Shown piece by piece: positions 19,143-27,064 of a stretch of DNA of 32,992 nt. The DNA comes from Thermoplasmatota archaeon. GTDB lineage: Archaea; Thermoplasmatota; E2; DHVEG-1. The stretch covers positions 23,255 through 56,246 of the forward strand of contig JARVGL010000001.1 in the NCBI GenBank assembly GCA_029762575.1, read 5' to 3'. The notes under the pieces are model-generated. The model worked only from the letters and a program-made list of their open reading frames with translations. It made no database searches and was not told the DNA's origin. Positions within the stretch are counted from its first letter, which is position 1; each line of letters opens with the position of its first letter. The position numbers and the translations under genes were made by a program.

Positions 19143-19156
19143 GATACATTTAAATG
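19143..19156 (+). promoter_or_regulatory. Promoter core GATACATTTAAATG of the papain-like protease
   Basis: The TATA-like CATTTAAAT lies about 45 bases before the protease ATG. The same 14 bases occur upstream of the beta-helix/cyclophilin gene at 21174-21187, suggesting that the two secreted-protein genes share promoter strength or a regulator. Confidence 0.5.
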
Positions 19157-19200
19157 ATGTGGTTCCTATTTGATTAATCAGTACATAGGATGTGTTCTCT

Positions 19201-20817
19201 ATGAAGATGAAATTGATATATATCCTAATAGCTTGTTCTTTGATCGTTGTTCCCTCTCTTTTATCAGCAGGTAACAGTCCTAAAAACCAGTTTGTTACAT
19301 CAACATTCAAAACAAACGATATCCATCTCGGATATGCATCGGTCTGGGGTGATGGTAATAGCAGTTTACTTACGGCGTCTGCTGAAAACAATCTACGAAT
19401 AAAGATCGATACAGAAACTGAACGACTTAATTTCTATATCGATTATAACATGACGTGTGGTGGACTAACCGATGAAGGTATCATATCACTGACCATCTCA
19501 CTAAATGGCGAGAATATATCAACTAATCTTGTCCAAACACCGACATCAAAAACGGGAAGTCTGTTTGTTCATGATATCGAAGTATCACGAGGAGACTCAT
19601 TTGTGTTCCTGATACATGTCTTTTATGGGAATCTCTTTCCCATCTATTACAATGAGACAAAGGCTACAGGAGTTGCTGTTTTCAGTAGAGAAAACCCAAT
19701 TGATCATGTTACATCTATGAGAGATGCAGTGATGATGACGATACGACGATCATCTCTTCAAGAACCTGTATCGGCCATTCCGGAAAAATGGGATTGGCGG
19801 GATGTAGATGGTGTTGATTGGACGACACCAGTAAAGGATCAACTTCAAGATCTCTGTGGAAGCTGTTGGGCTTTTGGGGCTCTTAGTGGCCTAGAGGCAG
19901 CCATGAAGATTTGGAATAATGATCCTTTTGAGGATGTGGATCTCTCAGAACAATACCTTCTCTCTTGTTCTCAGGGGAGTTGTGGTGGATGGTATCTCTC
20001 GTTTACCCTTCGTTGGATCAAACAAAATGGGATGATAACGGAGGCTTGTTTTCCATATCGAGCTGATGATACCATACCCTGTGAGGCAAAATGTTCAGAG
20101 TATAGGGACTATCTATTTGGAATAACCAATTATCAAAAAATCCCAAGAGATATCGAACAGATAAAAACTGCTCTAGTAACCTATGGTCCTCTTCCTGCAT
20201 CGATGATTGTCTATGAGGATTTCTACCCTGATTTCGATGGAGGCGTCTATCGTCATGAGACTGGTGGAGTCGTCTTTGGTCACTGTATCGCGATAGTCGG
20301 TTACGATGATACCTGGGGCGGAGATGATGAGGGGTATTGGATATGTAAGAATAGCTGGGGGACGAACTGGGGCGAGGAAGGATGGTTTAGAATAGCCTAT
20401 GGCGAATGTGATATTGAATCAGGAGTATATTATCTTGAAGGACCGAATTATCCGCCGATAAAACCTAATGCTCCTTCTGGCACAGAGATCGGAGAACCAG
20501 GTGTTATCTATAGTTACTCTTCAACAGCGTCAGACCCCGAAGAAGATGATATTAAATATCTTTTCGACTGGGGCGATGGAACGGATTCTGGTTGGATAGG
20601 TCCAGTAGGTTCAGCAGAGACAATCACAGTGAATCATTCCTGGGATACTAAAGGAACCTATACTGTTAGAGTAAAAGTAAAAGATATCTATGGGCTTGAG
20701 AGTGAATGGTCCGATCCATTGAAGATTCGTATGCCAAGAACGTATATATCATTCTTTGCAGATATTATGAAGAACCAGGTCTCTTCAATTCAATTCATCC
20801 TTAGAAATGATAAATGA
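19201..20817 (+). CDS. Secreted papain-like (C1A) cysteine protease with PKD domain
   Basis: A 538-residue exported protein. A signal peptide (M-K-M-K-L-I-Y-I-L-I-A-C-S, cut near L-L-S-A-G) is followed by about 170 residues of N-terminal beta-rich region or propeptide, then a C1A peptidase domain (about 192-415). Catalytic residues are C222 (C-G-S-C-W-A-F), H361 (G-H-C-I-A-I-V-G-Y) and N384 (K-N-S-W-G); the oxyanion Gln is Q214 in V-K-D-Q, with two extra residues before the C-G-S-C motif. A PKD domain follows (about 420-515), with D-W-G-D-G-T and G-T-Y-T-V-R-V-K-V-K-D. The tail after PKD is short and has no membrane anchor. AGGAT lies 9 bases before ATG 19201. It should break down extracellular protein or surface proteins. 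Confidence 0.93.
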   Translation: MKMKLIYILIACSLIVVPSLLSAGNSPKNQFVTSTFKTNDIHLGYASVWGDGNSSLLTASAENNLRIKIDTETERLNFYIDYNMTCGGLTDEGIISLTISLNGENISTNLVQTPTSKTGSLFVHDIEVSRGDSFVFLIHVFYGNLFPIYYNETKATGVAVFSRENPIDHVTSMRDAVMMTIRRSSLQEPVSAIPEKWDWRDVDGVDWTTPVKDQLQDLCGSCWAFGALSGLEAAMKIWNNDPFEDVDLSEQYLLSCSQGSCGGWYLSFTLRWIKQNGMITEACFPYRADDTIPCEAKCSEYRDYLFGITNYQKIPRDIEQIKTALVTYGPLPASMIVYEDFYPDFDGGVYRHETGGVVFGHCIAIVGYDDTWGGDDEGYWICKNSWGTNWGEEGWFRIAYGECDIESGVYYLEGPNYPPIKPNAPSGTEIGEPGVIYSYSSTASDPEEDDIKYLFDWGDGTDSGWIGPVGSAETITVNHSWDTKGTYTVRVKVKDIYGLESEWSDPLKIRMPRTYISFFADIMKNQVSSIQFILRNDK

Positions 20818-21173
20818 TTTTTTTCCTGAGATTGTAAAACAAATACCTACGATCAGGCATACTGTTACTTTTTTATACCCTTTTTGAATCGAAATCATAT
20901 TGTATCATAACTGTTGTTATGTTCATGATCTCATCTGATAGAGCGGTGTTACATATAACAAGGTACGAGAGACGTCGTCACTTTCTATCGATAAGTGACG
21001 CTGGGATTTCTTGCGAAATAGAGATGGATCCGTTTCGATGATTGATTAGAAAAATATCATGATTTCTCGCCCGTTCTGTTGTGAATGATTATCCCCCCAG
21101 ATTAAATAATATTTTATAATAATTATATTATTCTTTGAGTTTACGATTGTTTTTGACAAGGCTATTGACGAAA
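20818..21173. other. Intergenic region with a perfect hairpin
   Basis: About 355 bases with no gene I can support. CGTCACTT (20976-20983) and AAGTGACG (20993-21000) form a perfect 8-bp stem with a 9-base loop; no T-run follows. T-rich stretches just after the protease stop (20817-20826 and 20869-20885) could end its transcript. A/T-rich sequence at 21105-21135 precedes the next promoter. Confidence 0.4.
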
Positions 21174-21187
21174 GATACATTTAAATG
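21174..21187 (+). promoter_or_regulatory. Promoter core GATACATTTAAATG of the beta-helix/cyclophilin gene
   Basis: Identical over 14 bases to the element at 19143-19156. It lies 32 bases before the ATG at 21219, so transcription would start about 10-15 bases before the start codon, just around the AGGAGAG ribosome binding site. Confidence 0.5.
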
Positions 21188-21218
21188 GGTCAAGGTGGAT
21201 TATATTCTAGGAGAGAAT

Positions 21219-22538
21219 ATGATAAAGAAACTCTTCGCTGTGGCGTCGATCATACTTTTATTACCAAATATCGCATTCCTATCAAATTCCCTACAGATAT
21301 CCGATATGGAGATTGTCTATGTCGATGATGATAATGTTGAGGGCCCTTGGGATGGATCGCTTCAATACCCCTATAAAGATATTCAAGAAGGCATTAGGGC
21401 GGTAGCAATTAACGGCATTGTTCATGTCTTTAATGGCATATATATTGAGAACATCATAATAGACAAACCAGTAACCCTTATCGGACAAGATAAAGATTCA
21501 ACAGTCATTGATGGCGGATCTTCCGGCGGAGTCATTACGATCCAAGATGTACCTGATGTAGTCATCCAAAATTTTACTATACGGAATGGTATCAGTGAGG
21601 GCGAAGAAAAAGGATGGGGCATCTCAATAGGTTCAGTTGGATCCATAGTGATATATCATACCGTCATCTATGATAATGAAGTGGGAATCATCTGTGATGA
21701 CGGCTCGATAAACTGTATGATACTATCAAATCAGATCATGAACAATCAGATTGGTATTGATATCCACCGCTCATCATCAAATCTTATCTATGCAAATACT
21801 ATCAAGAATAATGAAATCAATATCGTATTATATCAATCTAAAAACAATCGGATATCAAATAACAATATCTATGATGGAGGAAAGAACGTAGAGTTCTTTG
21901 ATTCCTATGATCAACTAATAAATAATTACTGGGGTACATCATCAAGTTTCTATATCATCTTTGGAAAAATAAGGATCCCCTCACTGGGTATCACGATACC
22001 TTGGATAAAATTTGACATTCATCCATTAAAAACGATTGATTCATTTGATCGCCATCCTCTTGCTCGAATGAGAACTTCTATGGGAACGATGATGCTTGAG
22101 CTCTATAGCCAGTTTCTTCCTATCACCGCGAATAATTTCATCAGACTTGCAGAGATAGGTTTCTTTGAACAACTTGTCTTTCATCGCGTTATCGATGACT
22201 TTGTCATTCAGGGCGGGGGCTACTATGCAAATGGAACGAACAAACAAAGTCCCTTTGGGACAATCGAATTAGAGATACATCCAGATATCACCCATGTCGA
22301 TGGTGCGATATCAATGGCTCGGACAAATGACCCTCATAGTGCGACAAGTCAATTCTTCATCTGTGACGGGGCACAACATCGTCTTGATGGTAATTATTCA
22401 GCATTTGGTAATGTGATCGTTGGTCTCACCGTCCTTAGGGATATCGCCTCGGTTGAAACGAAGACCAAATATGGTTTTATGAAGGACTGGCCGGTCGATG
22501 ATGTTTTTATTGAAGACGTCAGTATATTCTATCCATAG
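21219..22538 (+). CDS. Secreted fusion of parallel beta-helix domain and cyclophilin-type prolyl isomerase
   Basis: A 439-residue protein in two parts. A signal peptide (M-I-K-K-L-F-A-V-A-S, hydrophobic to about residue 22) leads into a right-handed beta-helix of NosD/PbH1 type (about 30-265): it opens with V-Y-V-D-D-D-N, has Y-I-E-N-I-I-I-D-K-P-V-T-L-I-G, then repeated N-x-I-x-x-N turns and a N-Y-W-G motif. The C-terminal part (about 278-438) is a cyclophilin: F-H-R-V-I (R323), V-I-Q-G-G (Q331), S-M-A-R-T-N-D-P-H-S-A-T-S-Q-F-F-I (Q378) and A-F-G-N-V; R323 and Q331 are 8 apart, as in human CypA R55 and Q63. AGGAGAG lies 3 bases before ATG 21219; the frame runs open to 21135, but that start would put 28 odd residues before the signal peptide. 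It probably helps fold or modify proteins outside the membrane. Confidence 0.88.
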   Translation: MIKKLFAVASIILLLPNIAFLSNSLQISDMEIVYVDDDNVEGPWDGSLQYPYKDIQEGIRAVAINGIVHVFNGIYIENIIIDKPVTLIGQDKDSTVIDGGSSGGVITIQDVPDVVIQNFTIRNGISEGEEKGWGISIGSVGSIVIYHTVIYDNEVGIICDDGSINCMILSNQIMNNQIGIDIHRSSSNLIYANTIKNNEINIVLYQSKNNRISNNNIYDGGKNVEFFDSYDQLINNYWGTSSSFYIIFGKIRIPSLGITIPWIKFDIHPLKTIDSFDRHPLARMRTSMGTMMLELYSQFLPITANNFIRLAEIGFFEQLVFHRVIDDFVIQGGGYYANGTNKQSPFGTIELEIHPDITHVDGAISMARTNDPHSATSQFFICDGAQHRLDGNYSAFGNVIVGLTVLRDIASVETKTKYGFMKDWPVDDVFIEDVSIFYP

Positions 22539-22594
22539 ACTTTTATCCTTTTTATCATTCCTTTAGAACATTAACCCCTGATAAAAAAATGATA

Positions 22595-22797
22595 GGCCCC
22601 ATTCAATGGAAAGGAGAAGGAAAGTCTGGGGAAACTTCTCATTTCGCGGTTGAGATGGGATGGTGATGCACTCCTAAAAATACCAGCCCAGACTTTTTCA
22701 TTACTTCCATCACCGACAAACAATGAGGGTTTTAAGTACCTTTTTCGCAGGTGGGTATGCACTTGATATCATGCAGGGGGAAACACCTGCGTTTTTC
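22595..22797 (+). ncRNA. Candidate structured RNA with possible pseudoknot and terminator hairpin
   Basis: No long gene covers this area. GGAAAGTCTGGG (22619-22630) pairs with CCCAGACTTTTT (22687-22698): 10 Watson-Crick pairs plus two G-U. Inside its loop TCTCA/TGAGA (22637-22641, 22651-22655) makes a small hairpin, and TGGTGATG (22661-22668) can pair with CATCACCG (22708-22715) beyond the stem, making a pseudoknot. A third stem, CGCAGGTG (22746-22753) with CACCTGCG (22784-22791), is perfect and is followed by TTTTT, like a terminator. A TATA-like GATAAAAAAATG lies at 22580-22591. Read as plus strand because of the T-run. It could instead be a leader for the small gene at 22926. It matches no RNA family I know. 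Confidence 0.5.
22746..22796 (+). terminator. Strong terminator-like hairpin
   Basis: A perfect 8-bp GC-rich stem (CGCAGGTG/CACCTGCG) encloses 30 bases, with an internal TGCA/TGCA pairing, and is followed directly by five T. It would end the candidate RNA, or a transcript reading from the cyclophilin gene. Confidence 0.5.
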
Positions 22798-22925
22798 TAA
22801 CAATTATCGTACAATTATCAAGGATATTTTGCTGACCCATGAAGGTTACGTTACCACGTTAAAACATAAAAAAATAGGTAGATTTTTAATAGGGTCGTTG
22901 TTCGCAGTTACAGGGTGAGGATGAG

Positions 22926-23024
22926 ATGAAATCGAAAACAAAAATTACCTACACGGTACCACAACAAATTCCACTATTCGAAGAGCAGGATGACGGTGAT
23001 CTGAAACAATATCATCGAGATTAA
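22926..23024 (+). CDS. Small protein, 32 residues
   Basis: A frame of 32 codons starts at ATG 22926 and ends with TAA at 23022-23024. GGGTGAGG (22913-22920), an almost perfect ribosome binding site, lies 5 bases before the ATG, and a TATA-like TTTTTAATAG stands about 40 bases upstream. The peptide is basic at the start (M-K-S-K-T-K) and acidic at the end (E-E-Q-D-D-G-D), with P-Q-Q-I-P-L-F in the middle, and has no membrane segment. I do not recognise it. Signal quality makes it more likely real than most open frames of this length. Confidence 0.55.
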   Translation: MKSKTKITYTVPQQIPLFEEQDDGDLKQYHRD

Positions 23025-23120
23025 AAGAGATATGGTATTTTCATCCTTTCTCTTCTCAAATTTCTTTTAAAAAAAATGGCTTAGTATAAATGGTAGATAT
23101 CAGAAAGAACCTGGCTTCTT

Positions 23121-24224
23121 TCAACAATATGATCTCTTTGATCCTTCTTTTATACAGAGTTTTTGAGTTTGAATTAATTCATACTGTGTAATAGTTGAAA
23201 AACCTTGGATGTCGATGATGTTTCCTTGTTCATAACGTACAGAGATATGTGATGATGATATCTCTAGAGATTCGTTTGTCCCATCATCAGTGAATAATCG
23301 AAGATGAAACGCATCCTCCAAACCATAATTCTGATGTACCTCTCCCCCAGTATTCCCAGTTCCTGCGCATTCAACAGGGATCCATCCATTCTTACCAATT
23401 CCGCCACCAACATATATCTCTACCCACATATGGTCGATTGGTCGAATAGGATGTGACCGTGAATCAAGCAAGTAGCCTCGTATGAACCGAGCAGGAATAC
23501 CAACAGATCTACATAATGAGATATAGAGAAACGAGAGATCATCGCAATCTCCCTGTCGTGTAGCTAATGTCACCGCTGAAGGTTGTACTTCTGTTTGGAC
23601 ATCGTGGATCTTATATGTTGTTTGGTTCTTTAACCATATGAATAATTCTTTTCCAACGAGAAATGAATTATTTGATGGCACTTTTGCTTTTACTGTTGAA
23701 GCAATAGACCGGATATCAGGATGGGTAGGATCGATAAAATGTGTTTCATTAAGGCTTTGCTTGTTACAATACCTTTCAACGATATCTGGAAATATATATC
23801 GTATTTCTTCAATGCTTAACGCGTTCTCCCCATTCAGGTCTTCTACCATATAATCGTCTACGATGACCTGGGCTTGAACCTCAAAAGATAATGATATCTC
23901 TTCATTATGGGTATAGTTCCATTCAACCATCAAGTTGTTGGCTAGTGTCCGTTGAATAACATCAATAGGTCTAAAAGAGATATTCTTTACAGAACCCGAT
24001 AATGGGTCTGGGAGATCTAGAGTGCAGAGGATCGTTGTAGAACCGTCTCCTGAAGAATTTACCGTATAACCATACGAAATGACATAGTGAACCGATGTAG
24101 GGTTTGCTTCATAGATAATGGTCTGATTGCTTAAGAGTGAATCAAGAACATCTAAACAACCACTAAATGGTGTGACAACGAAAAACACAAGTATAAAAAA
24201 AAGAAGAGGTATCTTCAAATTCAT
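23121..24224 (-). CDS. Transglutaminase-like lipoprotein
   Basis: A 367-residue secreted lipoprotein. The signal peptide ends in the lipobox F-S-G-C (Cys about 23). The central region (about 30-160) is beta-rich and unassigned. A transglutaminase-like core lies at about 200-310, with the nucleophile in G-D-C-D-D-L, the motif R-S-V-G-I-P-A-R-F-I-R-G-Y and the His in D-H-M-W-V-E-I-Y-V. The third triad position reads W-I-P-V-E-C-A-G, with Glu where Asp is usual in this superfamily. Such domains can be cysteine proteases or act on peptide or protein amide bonds; which is true here is open. No strong ribosome binding site precedes the ATG. It is probably a single gene. Confidence 0.88.
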   Translation of the reverse strand: MNLKIPLLFFILVFFVVTPFSGCLDVLDSLLSNQTIIYEANPTSVHYVISYGYTVNSSGDGSTTILCTLDLPDPLSGSVKNISFRPIDVIQRTLANNLMVEWNYTHNEEISLSFEVQAQVIVDDYMVEDLNGENALSIEEIRYIFPDIVERYCNKQSLNETHFIDPTHPDIRSIASTVKAKVPSNNSFLVGKELFIWLKNQTTYKIHDVQTEVQPSAVTLATRQGDCDDLSFLYISLCRSVGIPARFIRGYLLDSRSHPIRPIDHMWVEIYVGGGIGKNGWIPVECAGTGNTGGEVHQNYGLEDAFHLRLFTDDGTNESLEISSSHISVRYEQGNIIDIQGFSTITQYELIQTQKLCIKEGSKRSYC

Positions 24225-24412
24225 AGGATACCATTATCAATTCTTTCTATTTAATTTCATTCATGGTGTTATTTCATCGAATTTTTGCCCGATTTTCTAA
24301 AGACAGTTTGCATATAGAATTGCAGTGTTACGTCAAAGCGTTGAGCTTTCTTTTGTACCAATTCAACTTTAACTGTTGCTTATACCACAAATCAATTTTT
24401 TAAGTAAACACT

Positions 24413-24961
24413 TTAGATTTTAGCAGTCAATTCAACATCATCAAACCATACTTGTCCTGTGCCACAAAGAGCTAATCGTACAATAATCTGATTTGTATTT
24501 GGCGGAACATATACCATTGAACTATATTCCGTCCAATCATTGGTTCCATTTATATCACCAGTGGTTCCAAAACCAACGAAATCTCCCTCTTCATCCAAAC
24601 ATTGTACAACCATAACTACCGCTTCTGCTTCAATCGTTTTTACCCAACCACTAAGCTCAAAAAACCTGTTTTTTGGCACTTCTTCAATCTGCTGAGCCCA
24701 ATTATTGCAAGTGACATTCTCATAAATATATGAATTATTAATGCCTAGACTATAATTACCATTATACACAACAGTTGAATCCCACGTCATCGTTAAATTA
24801 TCTTGAGGAATAATAGCCTGGAACCAGTGAGAAGGTCCATCATCACTTCCACACTCAAATCCAGAATTCTTCAAAATATTTTCACCTCGCTGCACACAAC
24901 CGCTTAACCCCACCAGTAAAAAAAATACTAGTAGACTTCCAAATATTATTATTTTTTTCAT
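24413..24961 (-). CDS. Lipoprotein with carbohydrate-binding-like jelly-roll domain
   Basis: A 182-residue lipoprotein. The signal peptide M-K-K-I-I-I-F-G-S-L-L leads to the lipobox L-S-G-C. The mature part starts N-I-L-K-N-S-G-F-E-C and continues with S-H-W-F, Y-N-G-N-Y-S-L-G-I, W-A-Q-Q-I, F-F-E-L-S-G-W-V-K-T and W-F-D-D-V-E-L at the end. This order is typical of the CBM4/9-type beta-sandwich (galactose-binding-like fold). The ligand may be a sugar or surface polymer; no catalytic domain is attached. On the minus strand GAGGG lies 9 bases before the ATG. It is separated by about 190 bases from the transglutaminase gene on the same strand. Confidence 0.82.
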   Translation of the reverse strand: MKKIIIFGSLLVFFLLVGLSGCVQRGENILKNSGFECGSDDGPSHWFQAIIPQDNLTMTWDSTVVYNGNYSLGINNSYIYENVTCNNWAQQIEEVPKNRFFELSGWVKTIEAEAVVMVVQCLDEEGDFVGFGTTGDINGTNDWTEYSSMVYVPPNTNQIIVRLALCGTGQVWFDDVELTAKI

Positions 24962-25118
24962 AATTTTGTTCCCTCTGATAAACCATGTAATGAAATAGAC
25001 TTTATAAAAATTTTATTATAATTAACTGACATAAATGTAAAAATCTATCTTTTCAAATAATTATTAGAAAAAGTGAGGGAAAAAGTGAAATGATTTAGAA
25101 AAAACCCTGTTTAAAATG

Positions 25119-27005
25119 CTAATTCTTTCTAAATAAACCTGTTCGTTTCTGACCAATGTTCATACGATACTTACATCCATCTTTCATCGGGCAGCTCATG
25201 CATTTAGGATCTGTCTCATGGCATACTGTTTTCCCTAGTTTTGCAAGTGATTCAAGGTATTTAAAGACGTTTTCTTCCATTTTTGCTGCTTCATCACTAA
25301 GGATCTTGATGGCTATCTCCGGGTTTGTCTCATGGATCCACCCTAGTCTATTTGCGACCCTTGTAACAAGTAATGCTTTCTCTGTTACTGTGTGTTGATT
25401 CCTCTTTGGTTGAGGCGCTGGCGCAGGTACAGGTTGCTTGTATTCATCATCGATTGTTGGTGGTTCCATTTCTCTATGAATTGAAGTTGGATTTACTTGT
25501 TTTTGAGATTGGAACTCTGGGTTGATCCCTTCTTTTGAGATCTCCACCGATCGTCCACCATGACTTGTTTCTCTTGTTCGGATCTCTGCCATGACCGGCA
25601 TTTGTAATGATCCCCCTGAAATAAGAGCGACTCCAATAGGAAGACGTTGTATCTCATTATATGTTTGGCCTGTAAGTCCTTCAACAGATTGGATGATAGC
25701 TTTGAGATCATTAGGGTTTGTTACCTTTAAGATGATATTAGTGTTGCATTGGCTAATGATGTTCTTGTCGACCTTGGCAGGTCGTTGGCTCACAATGCAG
25801 AGCCCCATACCAAATTTCCTTCCTTCAGATGCAATCGTTCGTAGGATCGGAGAGGATACAGCATTGCCAAAACCACGTTCTGGGCAATAGTTATGTGCTT
25901 CTTCGACGATCAGGAGAAATGGCTGGATCTTACCCGCTTTCCTTTCATCAAATAATTGTTTTGTCAATCGAGCAACGATGACGGTCTGTACATCTGGTGG
26001 TACTCCTTTCATATTGATGATAGAGCATTTACCTTTTTTTACAAGATCTGTTGGATTCACTCCTGTTTCTGAGAACACTCCAATGGAATCCAGTGATTCA
26101 AGAGATGCTATCACATTCCATTTCGCATTGCTTTGGCTTCGACTAACTGTATCAATAATGTCTCGAATGCTGAATTGACCTTTGTACTCTTTTATCTCTT
26201 TTATAGCTTGATATAGGACTCCTTTTTGAGGGCCTGATAGCTTTGCAGGGAGAACATCTAGAATCTCACTAGCGTCAAGGTTTACACCACTAAGTGTGAG
26301 ATGTTTCATGTTTCCCCGTTGTCCTAATGGGGAATATTCAATGAGCTGATTACTATATGATTGTTGTTTTATGTTGTATCGTTCCATGTTCTTTTGTTCT
26401 TTTTTACTTGAGTTAGGTTCACCTAGGGATCGATATTCACCATGGGTGTCGATGACAACCATTGGAACTTTCTTCTTTAGCAATTCCTCGACAAGAACAC
26501 CACAAGCGTAACTTTTTCCCCCGCCTGTCTTTGCTAGAACACAGATATGTTTTTGGACGAGGGTGTCAATATTTAAATAGACTGGGAGATCATGACCTTT
26601 CAATAAGCCAATATAGGCACCGTTTTCCTTTGCTGCGGTAAGACCTAGTACACTACGTATCAATTCATCATCGGCTTTAAAGAGCTCTGTACCGGAATCA
26701 AACGGGGTACGTGGGGATTGTAATTGACCTTTTGTATCTCGATACCCTATGATATCAGCAAATGCAGAGACCTTCGTTTTGATCTTAGGTCGTTCTTCTT
26801 TGATCATTAATGTAGCAGCATCTTCGAACTTTAGATCAGAATGTTGGGTGAGGTCCATGATCTGAGCAAGCATCCGACCCTCTTTATGTGGTGCATAGAT
26901 GTAGTCGAACTTTCTTACATTATGATCATTGACTGCGAAATTGATATTTGTTGAGCCAACATCTCCATAGATAAATCCTACAATATCATCTTTCCCTTGT
27001 TGCAT
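25119..27005 (-). CDS. herA: HerA-type DNA translocase with C-terminal endonuclease III-like Fe-S domain
   Basis: A 628-residue ATPase of the HerA/FtsK superfamily; HerA works with NurA in DNA end resection. An N-terminal HAS-type beta-barrel (about 1-120) precedes the ATPase core, with Walker A K-T-G-G-G-K-S (K164), Walker B L-L-I-V-E-E-A-H and S-Q-R-P as sensor motif. After about residue 490 comes a Pro/Gln-rich linker, then about 85 residues (545-628) resembling the C-terminal part of endonuclease III: V-T-R-V-A-N-R-L-G-W and cysteines C595, C602, C605, C611 in the exact C-x6-C-x2-C-x5-C spacing of its 4Fe-4S loop. The helix-hairpin-helix and catalytic Lys/Asp of the glycosylase are absent, so this is probably a DNA-binding module. 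No nurA neighbour is seen. It lies 59 bases after dph5 and may be co-transcribed. Confidence 0.92.
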   Translation of the reverse strand: MQQGKDDIVGFIYGDVGSTNINFAVNDHNVRKFDYIYAPHKEGRMLAQIMDLTQHSDLKFEDAATLMIKEERPKIKTKVSAFADIIGYRDTKGQLQSPRTPFDSGTELFKADDELIRSVLGLTAAKENGAYIGLLKGHDLPVYLNIDTLVQKHICVLAKTGGGKSYACGVLVEELLKKKVPMVVIDTHGEYRSLGEPNSSKKEQKNMERYNIKQQSYSNQLIEYSPLGQRGNMKHLTLSGVNLDASEILDVLPAKLSGPQKGVLYQAIKEIKEYKGQFSIRDIIDTVSRSQSNAKWNVIASLESLDSIGVFSETGVNPTDLVKKGKCSIINMKGVPPDVQTVIVARLTKQLFDERKAGKIQPFLLIVEEAHNYCPERGFGNAVSSPILRTIASEGRKFGMGLCIVSQRPAKVDKNIISQCNTNIILKVTNPNDLKAIIQSVEGLTGQTYNEIQRLPIGVALISGGSLQMPVMAEIRTRETSHGGRSVEISKEGINPEFQSQKQVNPTSIHREMEPPTIDDEYKQPVPAPAPQPKRNQHTVTEKALLVTRVANRLGWIHETNPEIAIKILSDEAAKMEENVFKYLESLAKLGKTVCHETDPKCMSCPMKDGCKYRMNIGQKRTGLFRKN

Positions 27006-27064
27006 CCTGGTTCCCCTTCTCCTTTTTTAGAAGAAACGATATGTGGAGATATTATGTTTGGTTC

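Noticed and set aside
22610-22700. 5S rRNA on the minus strand, because of CCCATCTC...GAGAAGTTT
   Set aside because: Helix I, the correct loop C length and helices IV and V are absent.
22615-22715. RNase P RNA, because of GGAAAGTCTGGGG
   Set aside because: Conserved region V (ACAGAA-type) and the other universal RNase P segments are missing in the following 300 bases.
22571-22762. 63-codon frame on the minus strand
   Set aside because: No recognisable domain or ribosome binding site; the RNA stems explain the base pattern better.
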